From Whitmania pigra (lineage: Eukaryota; Annelida; Clitellata; Hirudinida; Haemopidae): DNA of 64,000 bases. Shown in pieces: positions 17,425-53,128 of the stretch (its first letter is position 1; each line of letters begins with the position of its first letter). The stretch covers positions 1,514,001-1,578,000 of the forward strand of contig JAJTWR010000329.1 of assembly GCA_021613335.1 (NCBI GenBank). The letters run 5' to 3'. The notes beneath the pieces were generated by a model, which saw only the letters and a list, made by a program, of their open reading frames with translations, did not search any database and had not been told where the DNA came from. The position numbers and the translations under genes were made by a program.

Positions 17425-19652
17425 TTACTGGTATCCAAGAAGCTGAATCTTAGTCGGGTATCTTGTGCGGTGAGGCAGACATTTTTCCTTATCAATGAAG
17501 ATGGAATGATCCAATACAGCTATGTTCTTCTCCAGCACCATCCTTTCATCTAACATGTCCTTCAGAGCGTTTTCGGACTCGTTAGACTTCTGGATGAGAA
17601 GATCAGAGGAGTTGGAAAGGTCATTAACTTCGCTGATAAGGCTGAATAAAAATTTCGATAATAAAATTAGGGATTCTAAAATTAGTACAATTTTATCAAC
17701 TCCCAAGAAGTGCTTTGCTCTGAATATCTTTCTTTTGATAGATTATTCAAATTTGACCTTTAATTTTGAACTTTGCGTTGCGAAATTATGTAAATGAGCT
17801 TATCGATGCAAAAGTCTTCTTCCGATCGAAAGCATATAGGAAGTAAACACATTAACTTGGTAACATTAAGAATGTAAAACCGAATAAAAAAAATCGACTT
17901 GCAATTAATACCTGTACTGAGGCAGATCGCGAGTGAGTTCAACATTGGGTCTTGCTTCTCTAGTCCTCAGTCTGGTTTGGGCAACTTTCAGAGTATTTTC
18001 TCTTCGTATCATATTGACTTTTAAGTCTTCGATGTTCATCTCGCACTCATAAATCATGTCGTAAATCTATGAGTTAACAATTCAAGGCAGTGGAAAACCA
18101 AGATAAGGCGATAAATAGAATAATAAACTTTTTTCAAGTCCTGCTTTAGTTTCCACAAGGTCTCGAATAATGCTTGAATTCTGATGTGGAAGTCTGCACT
18201 GACGATGCTTGACTGTTGTAGTACGTCGTTAGATGTTGTTTCCAAGATGTTATCGACGAGGCATCTTAGTTGTATGGACGACATTCGTTCTTGTTCAGCT
18301 CTACTCAGATTGTCATGAGTGAACTGAGCCCAAGATTCTGGAGTAGACTGACTGAAAACGTCAATATCTAGTTAGAGGAGTTTAAATTCAAGAAACAAAT
18401 AAGATGCCTTAGATAATGTTTTTATCTATTTTTGAGTTCCTTCCCCTATGTCGCATCTCATTATAAAAGATCCGCTAGGGCCCACTAATAATAAAACAAG
18501 TTCATTTCTCACGTTTCCTGAAATTTGGCAGCGCCTGCATAAAACTGTTTGCAAGTAGAATCATCCCTTAGGGCCACATTGGCACAATCAATGTCATAGG
18601 CCTGCTTCTTATCGCTCCAATCCAACTCCAAATCCAATTTTCTGTCGCGGCTTCTTCTGCAAATAAATGCTAAATGTAAATCAAGTTCCACCTTTGAAAA
18701 GAATATTTTGAAATACAACAAATACACCAAACAATTATACAGACTTCAATTGCTCCTCTGCTTGTTTGATTGTGCTGACGATGAGATCTCTCGCAATGTT
18801 CGTTATTTCTAATTCCTGGTTATTAAATGTTTGTACAGTCAAAACGTAAAAGACGTCTATTATTTATAATTTATTGATTAAAGATGTTCGGAATACTTTT
18901 TCGTTTTTACTCGGCTAGAGTTGAGCCCCGTAACCAGGGACGTCATTTCAGCTTTTTCCAAGGGGGGTTAAACCCTCACACGACATGAGGAAACGTCTAG
19001 TCTAAAGTCAGGGGGGAACGGAAAATTATTCTAAAGCGGTTTCGTTGCAGTTTTACCAGCAACGCCGCATTTGTTAAGGAACGTACACTAATATTTAGAG
19101 TAAATAAAATTGTCATAAGTTACGGCAAGACGGATTTACTTTCAAAAGACTCAGCTCTACATTGTCTTGTACTTTGTCGACCCCATCTCTTTCTTCTCTG
19201 ACATTTAGATTATCAGTCACAATCATCTGGATTATTTCGTGGGACAGCAGTGCCCTTTCCAATCGTCTCTTGGATTCATTTAATATATTTATTTCAAGAA
19301 TAGTCTGTTGAATTTCTTGCTCCAATTCATTTTTCCACATTCCGATGTCATTCACTCGATCCTTCAAATGGGTAGTAGAATTGTTTTGTACTTGACGTGC
19401 ATGCATCTCAGTATCAATGGCAATTTGTTTGGATATGCGGTTAACATTCTCCGCTTGTTTCAAATCTGCGAGTACTTGTCGGAATCTGGCGTACATGGTT
19501 TCACTCGATTCCGGTGGATTGTATCGGCCGCTTCTGAAGCCGACTGTAGACACCCCCATGTCAGAGCCGGAGTGGTGTTGATAGTAATGCTGCATGTTGT
19601 ATTCATTGCAGCTTTCTTTATAAGCTAATTCTCGAACATCGGCTTCCGTCAT
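17425..19652 (-). CDS. TEKT3: Tektin (tektin-3-like), ciliary/flagellar microtubule protein
   Basis: Tektins are coiled-coil filaments inside the doublet microtubules of cilia and sperm flagella. The ATG at 19652 opens a large exon (19652-19140) with GRYNPPESSETMYARFR, DRVNDIGMWKNELEQEI and ESKRRLERAL, then KVQDNVELSLLK. These align with tektin-3 ERVNDIGFWKSEL, VKRRLERAL and VHDEVEKQLL. Further exons lie at about 18815-18743, 18656-18514 (LDLELDWSDKKQAYDIDC), 18353-18131 (TPESWAQFTHDNL), 18067-17913 and 17643-17425. The tektin nonapeptide is at 17952-17926 and reads RPNVELTRD, with Thr where most tektins have Cys (RPNVELCRD). The C-terminus IFIDKEKCLPHRTRYPT matches tektin-3 LYIDQEKCMSMRKSY. 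Length and domain order look complete. The tektin-3 assignment rather than tektin-5 or tektin-4 is by eye only. It is tail-to-tail with the p97-like gene, about 135 bp apart. Confidence 0.88.
18935..19030. repeat. Degraded second copy of the 4499-4666 MITE
   Basis: It starts CAGGGACGTCATTTCAGC, near-identical to the left end of the element at 4499. It continues with the same G-rich tract, the aaaccctc block and a gtctagtctaaa stretch. The right terminal repeat is not recognisable, so this copy is truncated or rearranged. It lies in a tektin intron (between the exons at about 18815 and 19140). Confidence 0.6.
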
Positions 19653-20143
19653 GTTTGTCTAATATCGCGACCTGCCAACCGAAATAATTATGATTTTCTT
19701 GACGTCATCAAATCGAACAGCCAAGTGCCAGTTTTTAGACAAAAATATTTTTTAAAAGTTCCAAGAACACTGAACATATTTCCAATAAAGATTTTCGAGG
19801 CTCGATGAAAGTAAGTTTCATTTCAAAACAAAATGAATAGCCTCAATTAAACAACAATGTTTAAGTAATTCGAAAGAAATTATCTCATTCATTTTGGTCG
19901 TAATACATTCTTACTAATTATTCATGCGAGGTCATTTGACATCCCGTGACCCCCGCAATGTCGCTTGTTTGGATAACGAGAATAGGAGCATCTGGGGCTG
20001 ACAGTGAAACGCTTTGCACATTTTCTGTGGACTGATTTATTTAATTTTTCATTAGGAGTAAGAAGCTGTTGATTTTTAATATTGGAATCAGGATAGAATT
20101 GTATATTTCAGTATAACAGACTTACAGAGAGACTTATATCAGG
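19653..20143. promoter_or_regulatory. Divergent promoter region between tektin and GPD2
   Basis: 491 bases lie between the tektin start codon (19652, leftward) and the GPD2 start codon (20144, rightward). They include a segment near 19930-19990 that is less AT-rich than the surroundings (gaggtcatttgacatcccgt). No specific factor site can be assigned. The region must hold at least the 5' untranslated parts of both genes. Confidence 0.35.
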
Positions 20144-23100
20144 ATGGCATTTAAAAGATTTTTGAAAAGATTTGCAGTTGCTTCTTCGGCGGTGGCCGGT
20201 GGCGCCGCCGTGTCAATATGGTTTATTACGAAATTTCCATCCAGCAGTAATAAATCGGTCGGTCAAGTCAAACGGATCTCAGCGTGTGCTGTGACAAATC
20301 TAAATTTATTTACTAACTTTTAAGGACGAATTCCAGTTGGCCACAGACGAGCAAGTGAAAACTTCGCGTAAAAGTTTGCTGACCAGAAACCAACATCTTG
20401 AAGCGTTGCAATCCAAGGAGTTTGACATTTTGGTGATTGGAGGTGGTGCCACAGGTTGTGGTGTAGCATTGGACGCTGTTACTAGAGGTTCGTAATACAA
20501 GAATATTTTAAGGCATTACAAAAATATGAGCACTGATATGATTTTTTTTAAAGGATTATCGACTGCTTTAGTTGAAAAATATGATTTTGCGTCTGGTACG
20601 AGCAGCAGGAGTACTAAATTGATCCATGGTGGTGTGAGATATCTTCAGAAAGCTATCATGGGATTGGATGTTGAGCAGTACAGGATGGTAGAAGAAGCCC
20701 TCGCTGAAAGAGGCAACCTCCTGAAAATTGCACCTCATTTGGCACAACCACTTCCTATTATGTTACCTGTTTACAAGTGTGTACTTAATCCAAATAATTT
20801 GTGAATTACAAATTAAATCTAATTCTTTTCAATGTTTCAATGCAAAACTTTGTTATCAGGTGGTGGCAGTTGCCATATTTCTATGTTGGCATCAAGGCTT
20901 ACGACTTAGTTGCAGGAAGAGAGGTTTTGAAGAAAAGCTATGTTTTGTCAAAATCTGAAGCATTGGAGATGTTTCCAATGTTGAAAAAGGAAAAGTTGGT
21001 TGGAGCCATTGTTTATTATGATGGTGAGCTCCTCTTCTATTATCTGATGATCTCAATTTTGAAATGTCCAATTTAAAAAATACTTTTGAAAAACCAGGTC
21101 AACACGATGATGCTCGGATGTGTCTTTCTCTTGCTTTGACTGCATCCAAGTATGGTGCTCATGTGGCTAATCACACTGAGGTTCTGGAACTTATAAAGGG
21201 AAAGTCTGATGATGGACAAGAAGTTGTGAGTGGTGCAATAGTTAGAGACAACATCTCAGGTTGCTTACGTGATGTTTTCCAGTTGCAGCATAACCACAGA
21301 GCCATTAGTTGAATTTTGTTTATATTTCCTTCATCACAGGCAGAGAGTTCCAAGTTAAAGCGAAATGCGTGGTTAATGCCACAGGTCCGTTCACAGACTT
21401 CGTCAGGCATCTTGACAATGTTGCTGCACCAAAGATTTGTCAACCTAGCTCAGGAGTTCACATTACATTGCCTAAATATTATAGGTGAATTCTGTTGATT
21501 TTATTGGGAATTGAAATGTATTGACTGCAATGCATGCATTATTGCTTTCAGTCCTCCGAACATGGGTCTTCTTGATCCCGCAACGTCCGACGGCAGGGTC
21601 ATATTTTTCCTTCCGTGGCTAAATTCCACCATAGCAGGTTGCAATTTGATGTAATTAAATAAGGTGACGAAAGAGTCGAAAGTTGTAATGATTTACGTCG
21701 TTCGAAGGTACCACTGACGTTCCGTGTGAGGTAACAGATAAACCCTCGCCATCAGAATCTGAGGTGCAGTTTATACTCAGTGAAATCAAACATTACCTCA
21801 ATCCTGATGTTGATGGTGGGTTGAAACATCTACGCCTTCAAATATTTTCTCTGCACCTTAGTTTGGAGATTTGTATTGTTTTCGGTGCCATGGTTATCTT
21901 CAGTAAAAAAAATTGGATGCCTGCTGGCATGGCAGAAGCTAGGCTTTCTAAGTAAATCACCTTAGACCAACAGTCTACCAAACATAGTTTCAAGGGGCAT
22001 TTGTAAATAATCTTAGCTATTAATGACATGATGATGTTTCTTGATAATTATGTAACATAGATGCCCCCACAATTCAAGAATTTGAATGCCTGCATAGCAT
22101 AGGGGAAACTAGATTATAAGGTGATTTGTTATAAGTAACCTGGATCTAATGATATTAAGCCATATTTTATAATTCTTAAGTTATGCAATACACTTATGTT
22201 ATTAAATATGCCATATTTTGTATTTTTGTACTTATTTTCAGTAAGAAGGAGTGATGTGATGTCTACATGGAGTGGCATCAGACCGCTCGTCTTGGACCCA
22301 CGTGTTAAGGATACCCAATCCATCGCAAGAAATCACATCATTGATGTCAGCAAATCTCATCTCATTACAATTGCTGGTTTGTGATTTTTAAATATTTAAA
22401 CTTATGCTGATCTTTTTAGTGCCTCATCAGTAGGATATTAAAGCACTTTGAATTGCTCTTCCATTTACACAGAGTCCCTAGTTGCATGCCAAATTTGTTT
22501 TGAAACTTTTGGGTAATTTAAGCTAATTCTATGAGATTGTTTATGATTTCTGGTTGCAGGTGGAAAATGGACCACATACAGGCACATGGCTCAGGAAACA
22601 GTTGACAAATGTATTGAAGTGTGTGATTTAAAAGCCCAAAATCCATGCCATACCAAAGGACTACTTTTGGATGGTGCCCACGAATGGACACCAACAATGT
22701 TTATTAGGCTTATTCAGGAGTACGGTCTCGATAATGAAGTTGCCGTTCACTTGGCCAAAACTTATGGAGATAAGTCGTTTAAGGTTGCTCAAATTGCCAA
22801 GGAGGTTGGTTGGCCCAAGGCTGGTAGAAAACTCCATGAGGGACATCCATTCATAGAGGCTGAGGTTAGGATGATGCTTTCATACACCTTGCAATTTTAT
22901 TTCGTAATTTCTGTAGTGGGATCAACTTCTTGTCAGAAATGTTATATAAGTTGGTGCATTTTCATTCAGGTCATCCATGCTGTGAGGGAGTATGCAGAAA
23001 CAGCCATTGATGTTTTGGCTCATAGAACTAGACTTTCATTTTTGGATGTCAAAGCTGCTGAGGAAGTCATACCTCATGTTGTTGAAATCATGTCAAAAGA

Positions 23101-23302
23101 ACTTGGATGGTCAAAAGAAAGAGAAAAGGTTTGGAAATTAATATTTTCATTATCTATATTATTATATCAACATTATCAATATAATAAAATATTATAATCT
23201 ATTTAGTTATAATTTTGTTGAATATTGTCATTTTAGGAAGAGTTGAAAAAGACAAAAGAATTCCTTTCAAGAGAAATGGGTCTCAATTTGGAGAACAAGT
23301 AG
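20144..23302 (+). CDS. GPD2: Mitochondrial FAD-dependent glycerol-3-phosphate dehydrogenase, form without EF-hands
   Basis: It oxidises glycerol-3-phosphate to dihydroxyacetone phosphate at the outer face of the inner mitochondrial membrane and feeds electrons to ubiquinone. Exon 1 (from ATG 20144) begins MAFKRFLKRFAVASSAVAGG, a basic presequence followed by a hydrophobic segment. Exon 2 (about 20324-20488) gives the FAD-binding FDILVIGGGATGCGVALDA. Exon 3 (about 20554-20777) gives ASGTSSRSTKLIHGGVRYLQ. Later exons give WWQLPYFYVGIKAYDLVAG, YYDGQHDDARMCLSLALTAS, CVVNATGPFTD, DGRVIFFLPW, AGTTDVPCEVTDKP, MSTWSGIRPLV and GGKWTTYRHMAQETVDKC. The end is FIEAEVIHAVREYAETAIDV to EELKKTKEFLSREMGLNLENK, then stop at 23300-23302. 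Human GPD2 (727 residues) continues past this point into two calcium-binding EF-hands. They are absent here, and nothing in the 328 bp downstream encodes them. Confidence 0.93.
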
Positions 23303-23630
23303 AGAAATTTCATCATGACAGGGCCTCTGTGCAATTATTCCATTCATGAATTGTTTATTTATTTTTTTAAAATTTATTATTCAATCATATTTTTCAGTGT
23401 ATTAGGTCCTTTCTACCTTAGGAAAATTGTTTAGCTGGTGTATTTAATATTTATTAAAGACATCAACAAAGTTTCGTCCGTTTCGATAGTATTCGTTTAT
23501 TTGTCAGTGACTTGAGTCAAATTTGAACGTTTTCAGACGGGGAGGTTAGTCATAGGGTAACCACGTAGAACCACCAGTGAGGCAATTGGATTACGAGAAA
23601 AGTTTGTTTTTCGAGTTTTATTGTTGCCGC
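23303..23630. other. Tail-to-tail spacer between GPD2 and the giant collagen
   Basis: 328 bases between the two stop codons. This must contain both 3' untranslated regions. An attaaa hexamer at about 23453 could be the rightward GPD2 polyadenylation signal. There is no coding potential on either strand. Confidence 0.4.
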
Positions 23631-44863
<21,233 letters not shown>

Positions 44864-46740
44864 TTCCAGTTCATTTAAACAAATCTAAAACTTTAACATC
44901 ACTTTGTTGTGAAGTAAATGATTATATTCCATAAACTTTACTTTAGCTCTGCAATGGACCCGCCACTGATGTATTCATAAAGAGTAATTTTGGTTTTAGA
45001 GCAAGTCTGATTCGTCTAACAGGCTTTTTTTAGAACCAGAGTGATCGAATTCATTCAGCCATAGCGTGATTGAGCCACATGCATTGAAAGCGTGATAATA
45101 TTGCGATGATTTCTAAGTTTGAGGTTAATTTTTATTCTTAGAGACACGATGGATGTGGGCGGACCTCAACTTCTACTCGTCATTGAACGTTGCTATTCAT
45201 ATCGCCTGCTATACCACATTTTTGAGTTGAAGAGGAATCATATAGGAATGTTTCACGTGTTGCTCGATTTCAGCAACCATTTTTCTGTCTCCTTAATGAC
45301 ATATCTAAATATTAATTAATTTTAATGTATGCTGCAGCTGCTCGTGAATGTTAAAAGCATTTATAAGCGGAAATATTTAATTGAATTCCACTTTAGTCAT
45401 ATTCTATTGGTGCTAAATGTTGACGATAAAAAATAATTAAACCGATGATTCATTTTACTAAAAATTGAATATTAATTGAGTCATTTACGTAGTTAATAAG
45501 TCAGAATTAAATACGATGTTAACGAACGTTTCAGTATTTTATTAATCCGAATTGTTTTTGGTTATTTGGGTAAAGGGCTTAAAGTCGCAAAAATCAAAAA
45601 TGTCCTTTTTTTTCTTATATTTGAGGTTTCCAAGTACAGTCATATTGTTGTGACTTACCCCATACCAAAAGTCACAGAAGTATGACACACCTTTGAATTA
45701 ACAGTTATTTCTACGTTTTTAAATTTTCTTACATTTCCACAAAACAATAATCATTTGACGTTTAAAGTCGATTTCAGATAATGAGTTACTGTGGATTGTG
45801 TTCAGCAGGACATCAGTGTGAAACGTGAAATCATTTGAAGATCTTGATGTCATTCATGGACAAGGCAATTTTATAGCAATAGAGAATATTCCATGAGAAA
45901 TCTCATCACTTGCATAAATTGTTTAAACAAAATTGTTAGGTTTGAAAGTACTCTTTCAATAAATTGGATATCGAAGGATTTTTTCAAAATTTCTTTTATC
46001 CGTCCATCAAATATTAAAAAAAATTCTGGTTTGTAAACTATCGACTGACTAAATGTCCAACATCATTGTTGGAGAAGAGATTTCTCATTAGGGTCTTCAA
46101 CCTTCAACCTTCAACTTCACTTGTATCATCTCAAATAACTAGCGATCCATATTCATCACTCTGTGGCTTTTATCTGTTTTATTTTTTGTTGGTTTTTTTT
46201 TAGATTTTCCTTGTCTCCAGATGCTTCTTTTATTGAAGTGTCCATGTTGATCTGACTCCTTTCTGCTACTTGGTTTTGATTTCCTTAGAGACTTCTTCGG
46301 CGGTACCGATTATGATTGAAGTTGACGTTTTGTTAGCGGTTAGATCGATGTTCTTTGATGTTTCATTATTCATGAATATCTATTAAGATAAATCAAATAA
46401 AATTTGCATGGCAATTGACTAATATTTCAGTGTATAAGATATTTTGGGTAGAAGAGGCCAAAAGGCACAATCGGTGTCTGGTGTCGCTGGTTGTGACTTT
46501 TAACCAAATCGATGCACCAATGACTTAAAAATAGGAGGCCGTAAGCATTATTCTTAAATGGTATAAAAGCTAAAATTAACTCATAATTTACCATGATTTT
46601 TCACTCACAAACCTTTAAGAAATTTATCAACACTTACCAAACAGACAAGTTTCGTGTAAACCGATTTCCACTTTTTAAGACAAAAAAATAGTTTTGAAAA
46701 TAAAATATGTACCTGCACAGATTATAAAGCAAGGATTAAT

Positions 46741-47355
46741 GGGTCAGATCAAATGAACTCAGTAAGCACCTCCCACCATATTTTGATACAACAAAGTGGT
46801 CTATATAATGAGGAAATACAAAATATTGGTTAGATATGACCGTTGTTTTAGAAGATATTGCCATTTTTACATGGTCACCCCACTTTAGATTTTTTCGAAA
46901 ATCCTCTACATATAATGTGTCATAACTAATGTTGTAAATGAGATAGATAGAGCAATAATGTTTAGGAAATTGATTTGCATTAATTATTTAACCTATTAAA
47001 TAATAAAAATTAATAATTAAGGTGATTCATGGTTTTTGAGAAATGCAGCTTATTAAAACTAGAAAACAAATTCAAATTTAATAAAACTTGTCATACATTT
47101 AGACAATAGTAGTATGAATAAATTGACATGTTTTTATCTCATTTACAACATTAGTTACGACACATTACGTGTGGCCGATTTCCGAAAAAATATAAGTTCG
47201 AAAAGTAGGGTGACCATGCAAAAAAAAAGCAACATTTTATAAAATATTGGTCACATCTAATCAATATTTTGTTTTGTCAAAATATGAAAATTTTTTTAAA
47301 TACTTTGGGGGGGGGGAATTTTTTCAAAATTGATTGAGTTCATTTGATAAGACCC
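46741..47355. mobile_element. 615-bp non-autonomous element with long terminal inverted repeats
   Basis: The left end starts GGGTCAGATCAAATGAACTC and the right end, reverse-complemented, GGGTCTTATCAAATGAACTC. Homology between the arms continues, with gaps and substitutions, over about 200 bp: both arms share catggtcaccc and ctaatgttgtaaatgagat. The arms are therefore about 46741-46960 and 47120-47355. The four bases taat lie immediately outside both ends (46737-46740 and 47356-47359), a probable target-site duplication. There is no transposase frame inside. The superfamily is not assigned. Confidence 0.65.
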
Positions 47356-47868
47356 TAATGAAATTCAGTTATATAATCACAGTCTAACGTTAGGTGTCGC
47401 TTTAGGACAATGTCCATATCAAAGATACACGGGGTTATTGGAAATTAACTATCTATTTTTAAATATTAATAATTTGTTTCTGAACTACAATTCTTACAAA
47501 ACATGAATAAGAGATGAAAACTGGGAGTATTATTTAAAGTCGAGACTAAAACAGCATGCAAGTCATAGATTTGTTAAGAGTCTCAAATCCACTAAATCCG
47601 TTTTCCTACATGGAGCAAAATTCTGTATACATTATCATCTTTTGGTATCTATTGAGGAGCAATGATTTGGGCGCGGGGATGTATCAACGTCCGCTGAATA
47701 ACTAAATTATTTGGACGGAGCAGTTTCTATTCAAAATTGCTACTTTTATTTAGATAGGAGGCACAAATTTAGATTTATGGGAAAGGACTCCAGCTGGGTC
47801 AGGGCAGTAAATGGAGTGACTTAAGTGTCTTTCTGGCAGCCAATCGGTCAGCTAGTATCAGTACAAAT

Positions 47869-48277
47869 CGGTGGCGCAACCAGCTGGGGGGCTCAAGTTT
47901 AGAAAAGGGACGAAAGCCCGACGCAGTCGAAAAATTTTTGAAACTGTGCAAATCAAAACTACCAATTATAATTAATAAATAATTAAAGATAGAAAAGATT
48001 ATTATTATTACGAGTTTGACTATCTTCTGTCTGCAGTCTTTCTTTTGTATCATTAATAAATTATTATTTCTTTTTTTTTAATTTTGTATCTTTAATAATT
48101 TATTACTGATACAAAAGAAAGACTGCAGACTGAAGATAGTCAAACTCAAACTTTCAAACCAGTTAAAGCAAATGTAAAAAAAAAAGTTTATGATATGTTT
48201 AAAATCGTAATATGTATATTGCAGGGTCCCTCCTATTAGGCCGGCTTGCGTTTCCCAGCCCCCTGGTTGCGCCACTG
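47869..48277. mobile_element. 409-bp hAT-type MITE with 8-bp target-site duplication
   Basis: The left terminus is CGGTGGCGCAACCA; the right terminus reverse-complemented is CAGTGGCGCAACCA followed by a G-rich run. The 8 bases gtacaaat flank both ends (47861-47868 and 48278-48285); 8-bp duplications are the hallmark of hAT elements. The interior contains a second, nearly perfect inverted repeat: the arm around 48011-48060 (gagtttgactatcttctgtc) mirrors the arm around 48094-48149. The whole element can therefore fold into a long hairpin. No coding capacity. Confidence 0.8.
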
Positions 48278-49676
48278 GTACAAATTACTTGCAACCTCAA
48301 AATTATAGAACTTTACGAAGTCGTGTTCAAATTCTGCCACCTTGAGAAACGATCACTTAAAAAGTTTTGAGTTAACACATATCTAAATATTTGACAATAA
48401 CAATGTCGAAATCTTCGGCATCACAAAACATCTTCGTTTTAAAAATGTGAGTTGACAAATTCAGCATGATGGTGTACAGTGATGTGAAGGGGGTTTGTTT
48501 TTCATCCTAAGTGATGATTTCTTTCAAACTATAATAGGGTTTTTTTATGTTGTTTTTTTATAACCTGATTGGGGCGCTCTGTTTTTTAACTTCCATTTTC
48601 GTTTGACCCTGTTTGTGCTCTGAGCATTTAGGTCTAATTTATGGCATAACATATGAAATTATGGATTTGCTTGTCTCCAAGGTTCGGTGCACTTTTTAAG
48701 CATATGTTTTATAATCGCATCTTCGGTTCTCATGCTCGCATTGAGAGACGCATCGAACTTTGTGCCGTTATCCATCAGCAATAATTCAATTTAGACACGG
48801 TAATAAAATCAACAATAAATTAAGCAAATTTCACATCTTAATTTTAAAAATAAAGTGACTTTGTTTTGTGACCCTTCGATCGTTTTATTGTCTCCTTCTT
48901 GATATGGCCTTGTCCTGGGTACTTCAATTCGAAGTCACTTCGACGGTTCATTTTTTTATTCAAAATTGGTCAAAGTGCCTTTAAGGGCCTCTAACAAGAT
49001 CAATAAGCAACTCTCAAGCGAATCAAGAAAACAAAGGCAAGCGACAAAACAGGGGAAGCAGGAAAAAAGAAATAGGCGAATGAGAAAAACAAAAAGTATC
49101 ATATATTTATATATTCATATATTCATATATTTCCAACAGTCAAAAACCGAGAGAGGTCCGCATGCTCAATCAAGCATTTGAACCGTGATAAAGTACCGGC
49201 AGGCACTATCATCTCAGGAATTTTATGCTTTGTACGAATTGCCTTCTAATAATAAAACCTCTTGGCTTTGTCATTTTATGAACAATTTCGATATGCTAAA
49301 TTAAAATTAAGTTTTAAGCAACTTAAGTTTATTTATATTTATATTATATTTATAATTATATTTATAATAAAAATATGCAATACTTCTCAATGTTTAGTCA
49401 CTTCACAAATGTCAAAATAAATTGAATCTGAAATATCTGAAATTTTACAGAAGAATGACTTCTTAGAAAAATTATTTTTCTCAGCCATTTATATGAACCA
49501 GAACTCATTTCTTATATCTCAGAGCTCGACCTATGAACCACAGACTATAGAGACTATATACAGGCTATGTGAATAGAGCAAAAATCATTCTAAGCCAGCT
49601 GCATGCAGCTTTAAATTTAAACAAGAAGCTCGAAAAACTACTGAGACCGCTAATTCGAGAACTTGGAACCGGTGAG

Positions 49677-52592
<2,916 letters not shown>

Positions 52593-53128
52593 AAAATTTG
52601 AAGCCTGCCATGTTAAAACAAGAACAATTAAAAATAGAGTTGGGCTTTCTCAATTACAGCTTGTAATTTTTGAAGTTTGGAATTGAAATCATATTTATTA
52701 ATAAAAATTAATAACAGCGGTGAAATGAGGGAACTGACTTTCATCTCGCACAAAGTTTGAAAACTCTTCAACGACCAATTCATTTAATTACTTTTCTGAC
52801 ACTTCTCTTAATCAACATGGCACAAGCCTAAAAATCAATGTGGAGACATGATGACACAAAAAAAGCATTCACAGGATCATTTACAAAGCAATCAACTGAT
52901 GTTAAATGAATGGTCCAAAAGGCAACGGGTTCTTCCTGAACTTCGTAACTGGTTTTTCCATTTTTAAGCAAATGGCGCTTCTCCGTAAAATACGTTCAAA
53001 TGATGGTAACTCAACAGCAAAAAATTTTTGTAATTACAAATAACTATAAATAAAAATGAGCCTCTGATGTTAGACTCCAATTTAACTGGAAATGATTATA
53101 TTAAAGTTCAAATTTAATGGGAACAAAT
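52593..53128. other. Tail-to-tail spacer between SLCO and SPRYD7
   Basis: 536 bases between the two convergent stop codons. They presumably hold both 3' untranslated regions; I see no coding sequence. aataaaa at about 52588-52594 overlaps the SLCO stop codon and is unlikely to be its polyadenylation signal. Confidence 0.4.

Larger units (their letters stand above)
44864..49676. other. 4.8-kb gene-poor intergenic region with two complete inverted-repeat elements
   Basis: It lies between the divergent start codons of the giant collagen (leftward) and the SLCO transporter (rightward). Short open frames (for example 45119-45319 and 48966-49181) show no family features and poor coding composition. 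It contains a 615-bp inverted-repeat element (46741-47355) and a 409-bp hAT-type element (47869-48277). An unrecognised 5' exon of the transporter could be near 49400-49560. Promoters of both flanking genes are presumably here. Confidence 0.5.

Noticed and set aside
45119..45319. Small open frame between the collagen and the transporter
   Set aside because: No family similarity, no splice partners and AT-rich random-like composition.
48966..49181. Lys/Arg-rich open frame upstream of SLCO as a possible first exon
   Set aside because: Composition is low-complexity and followed by tandem tatattca repeats; it does not join in a way that matches an OATP N-terminus.
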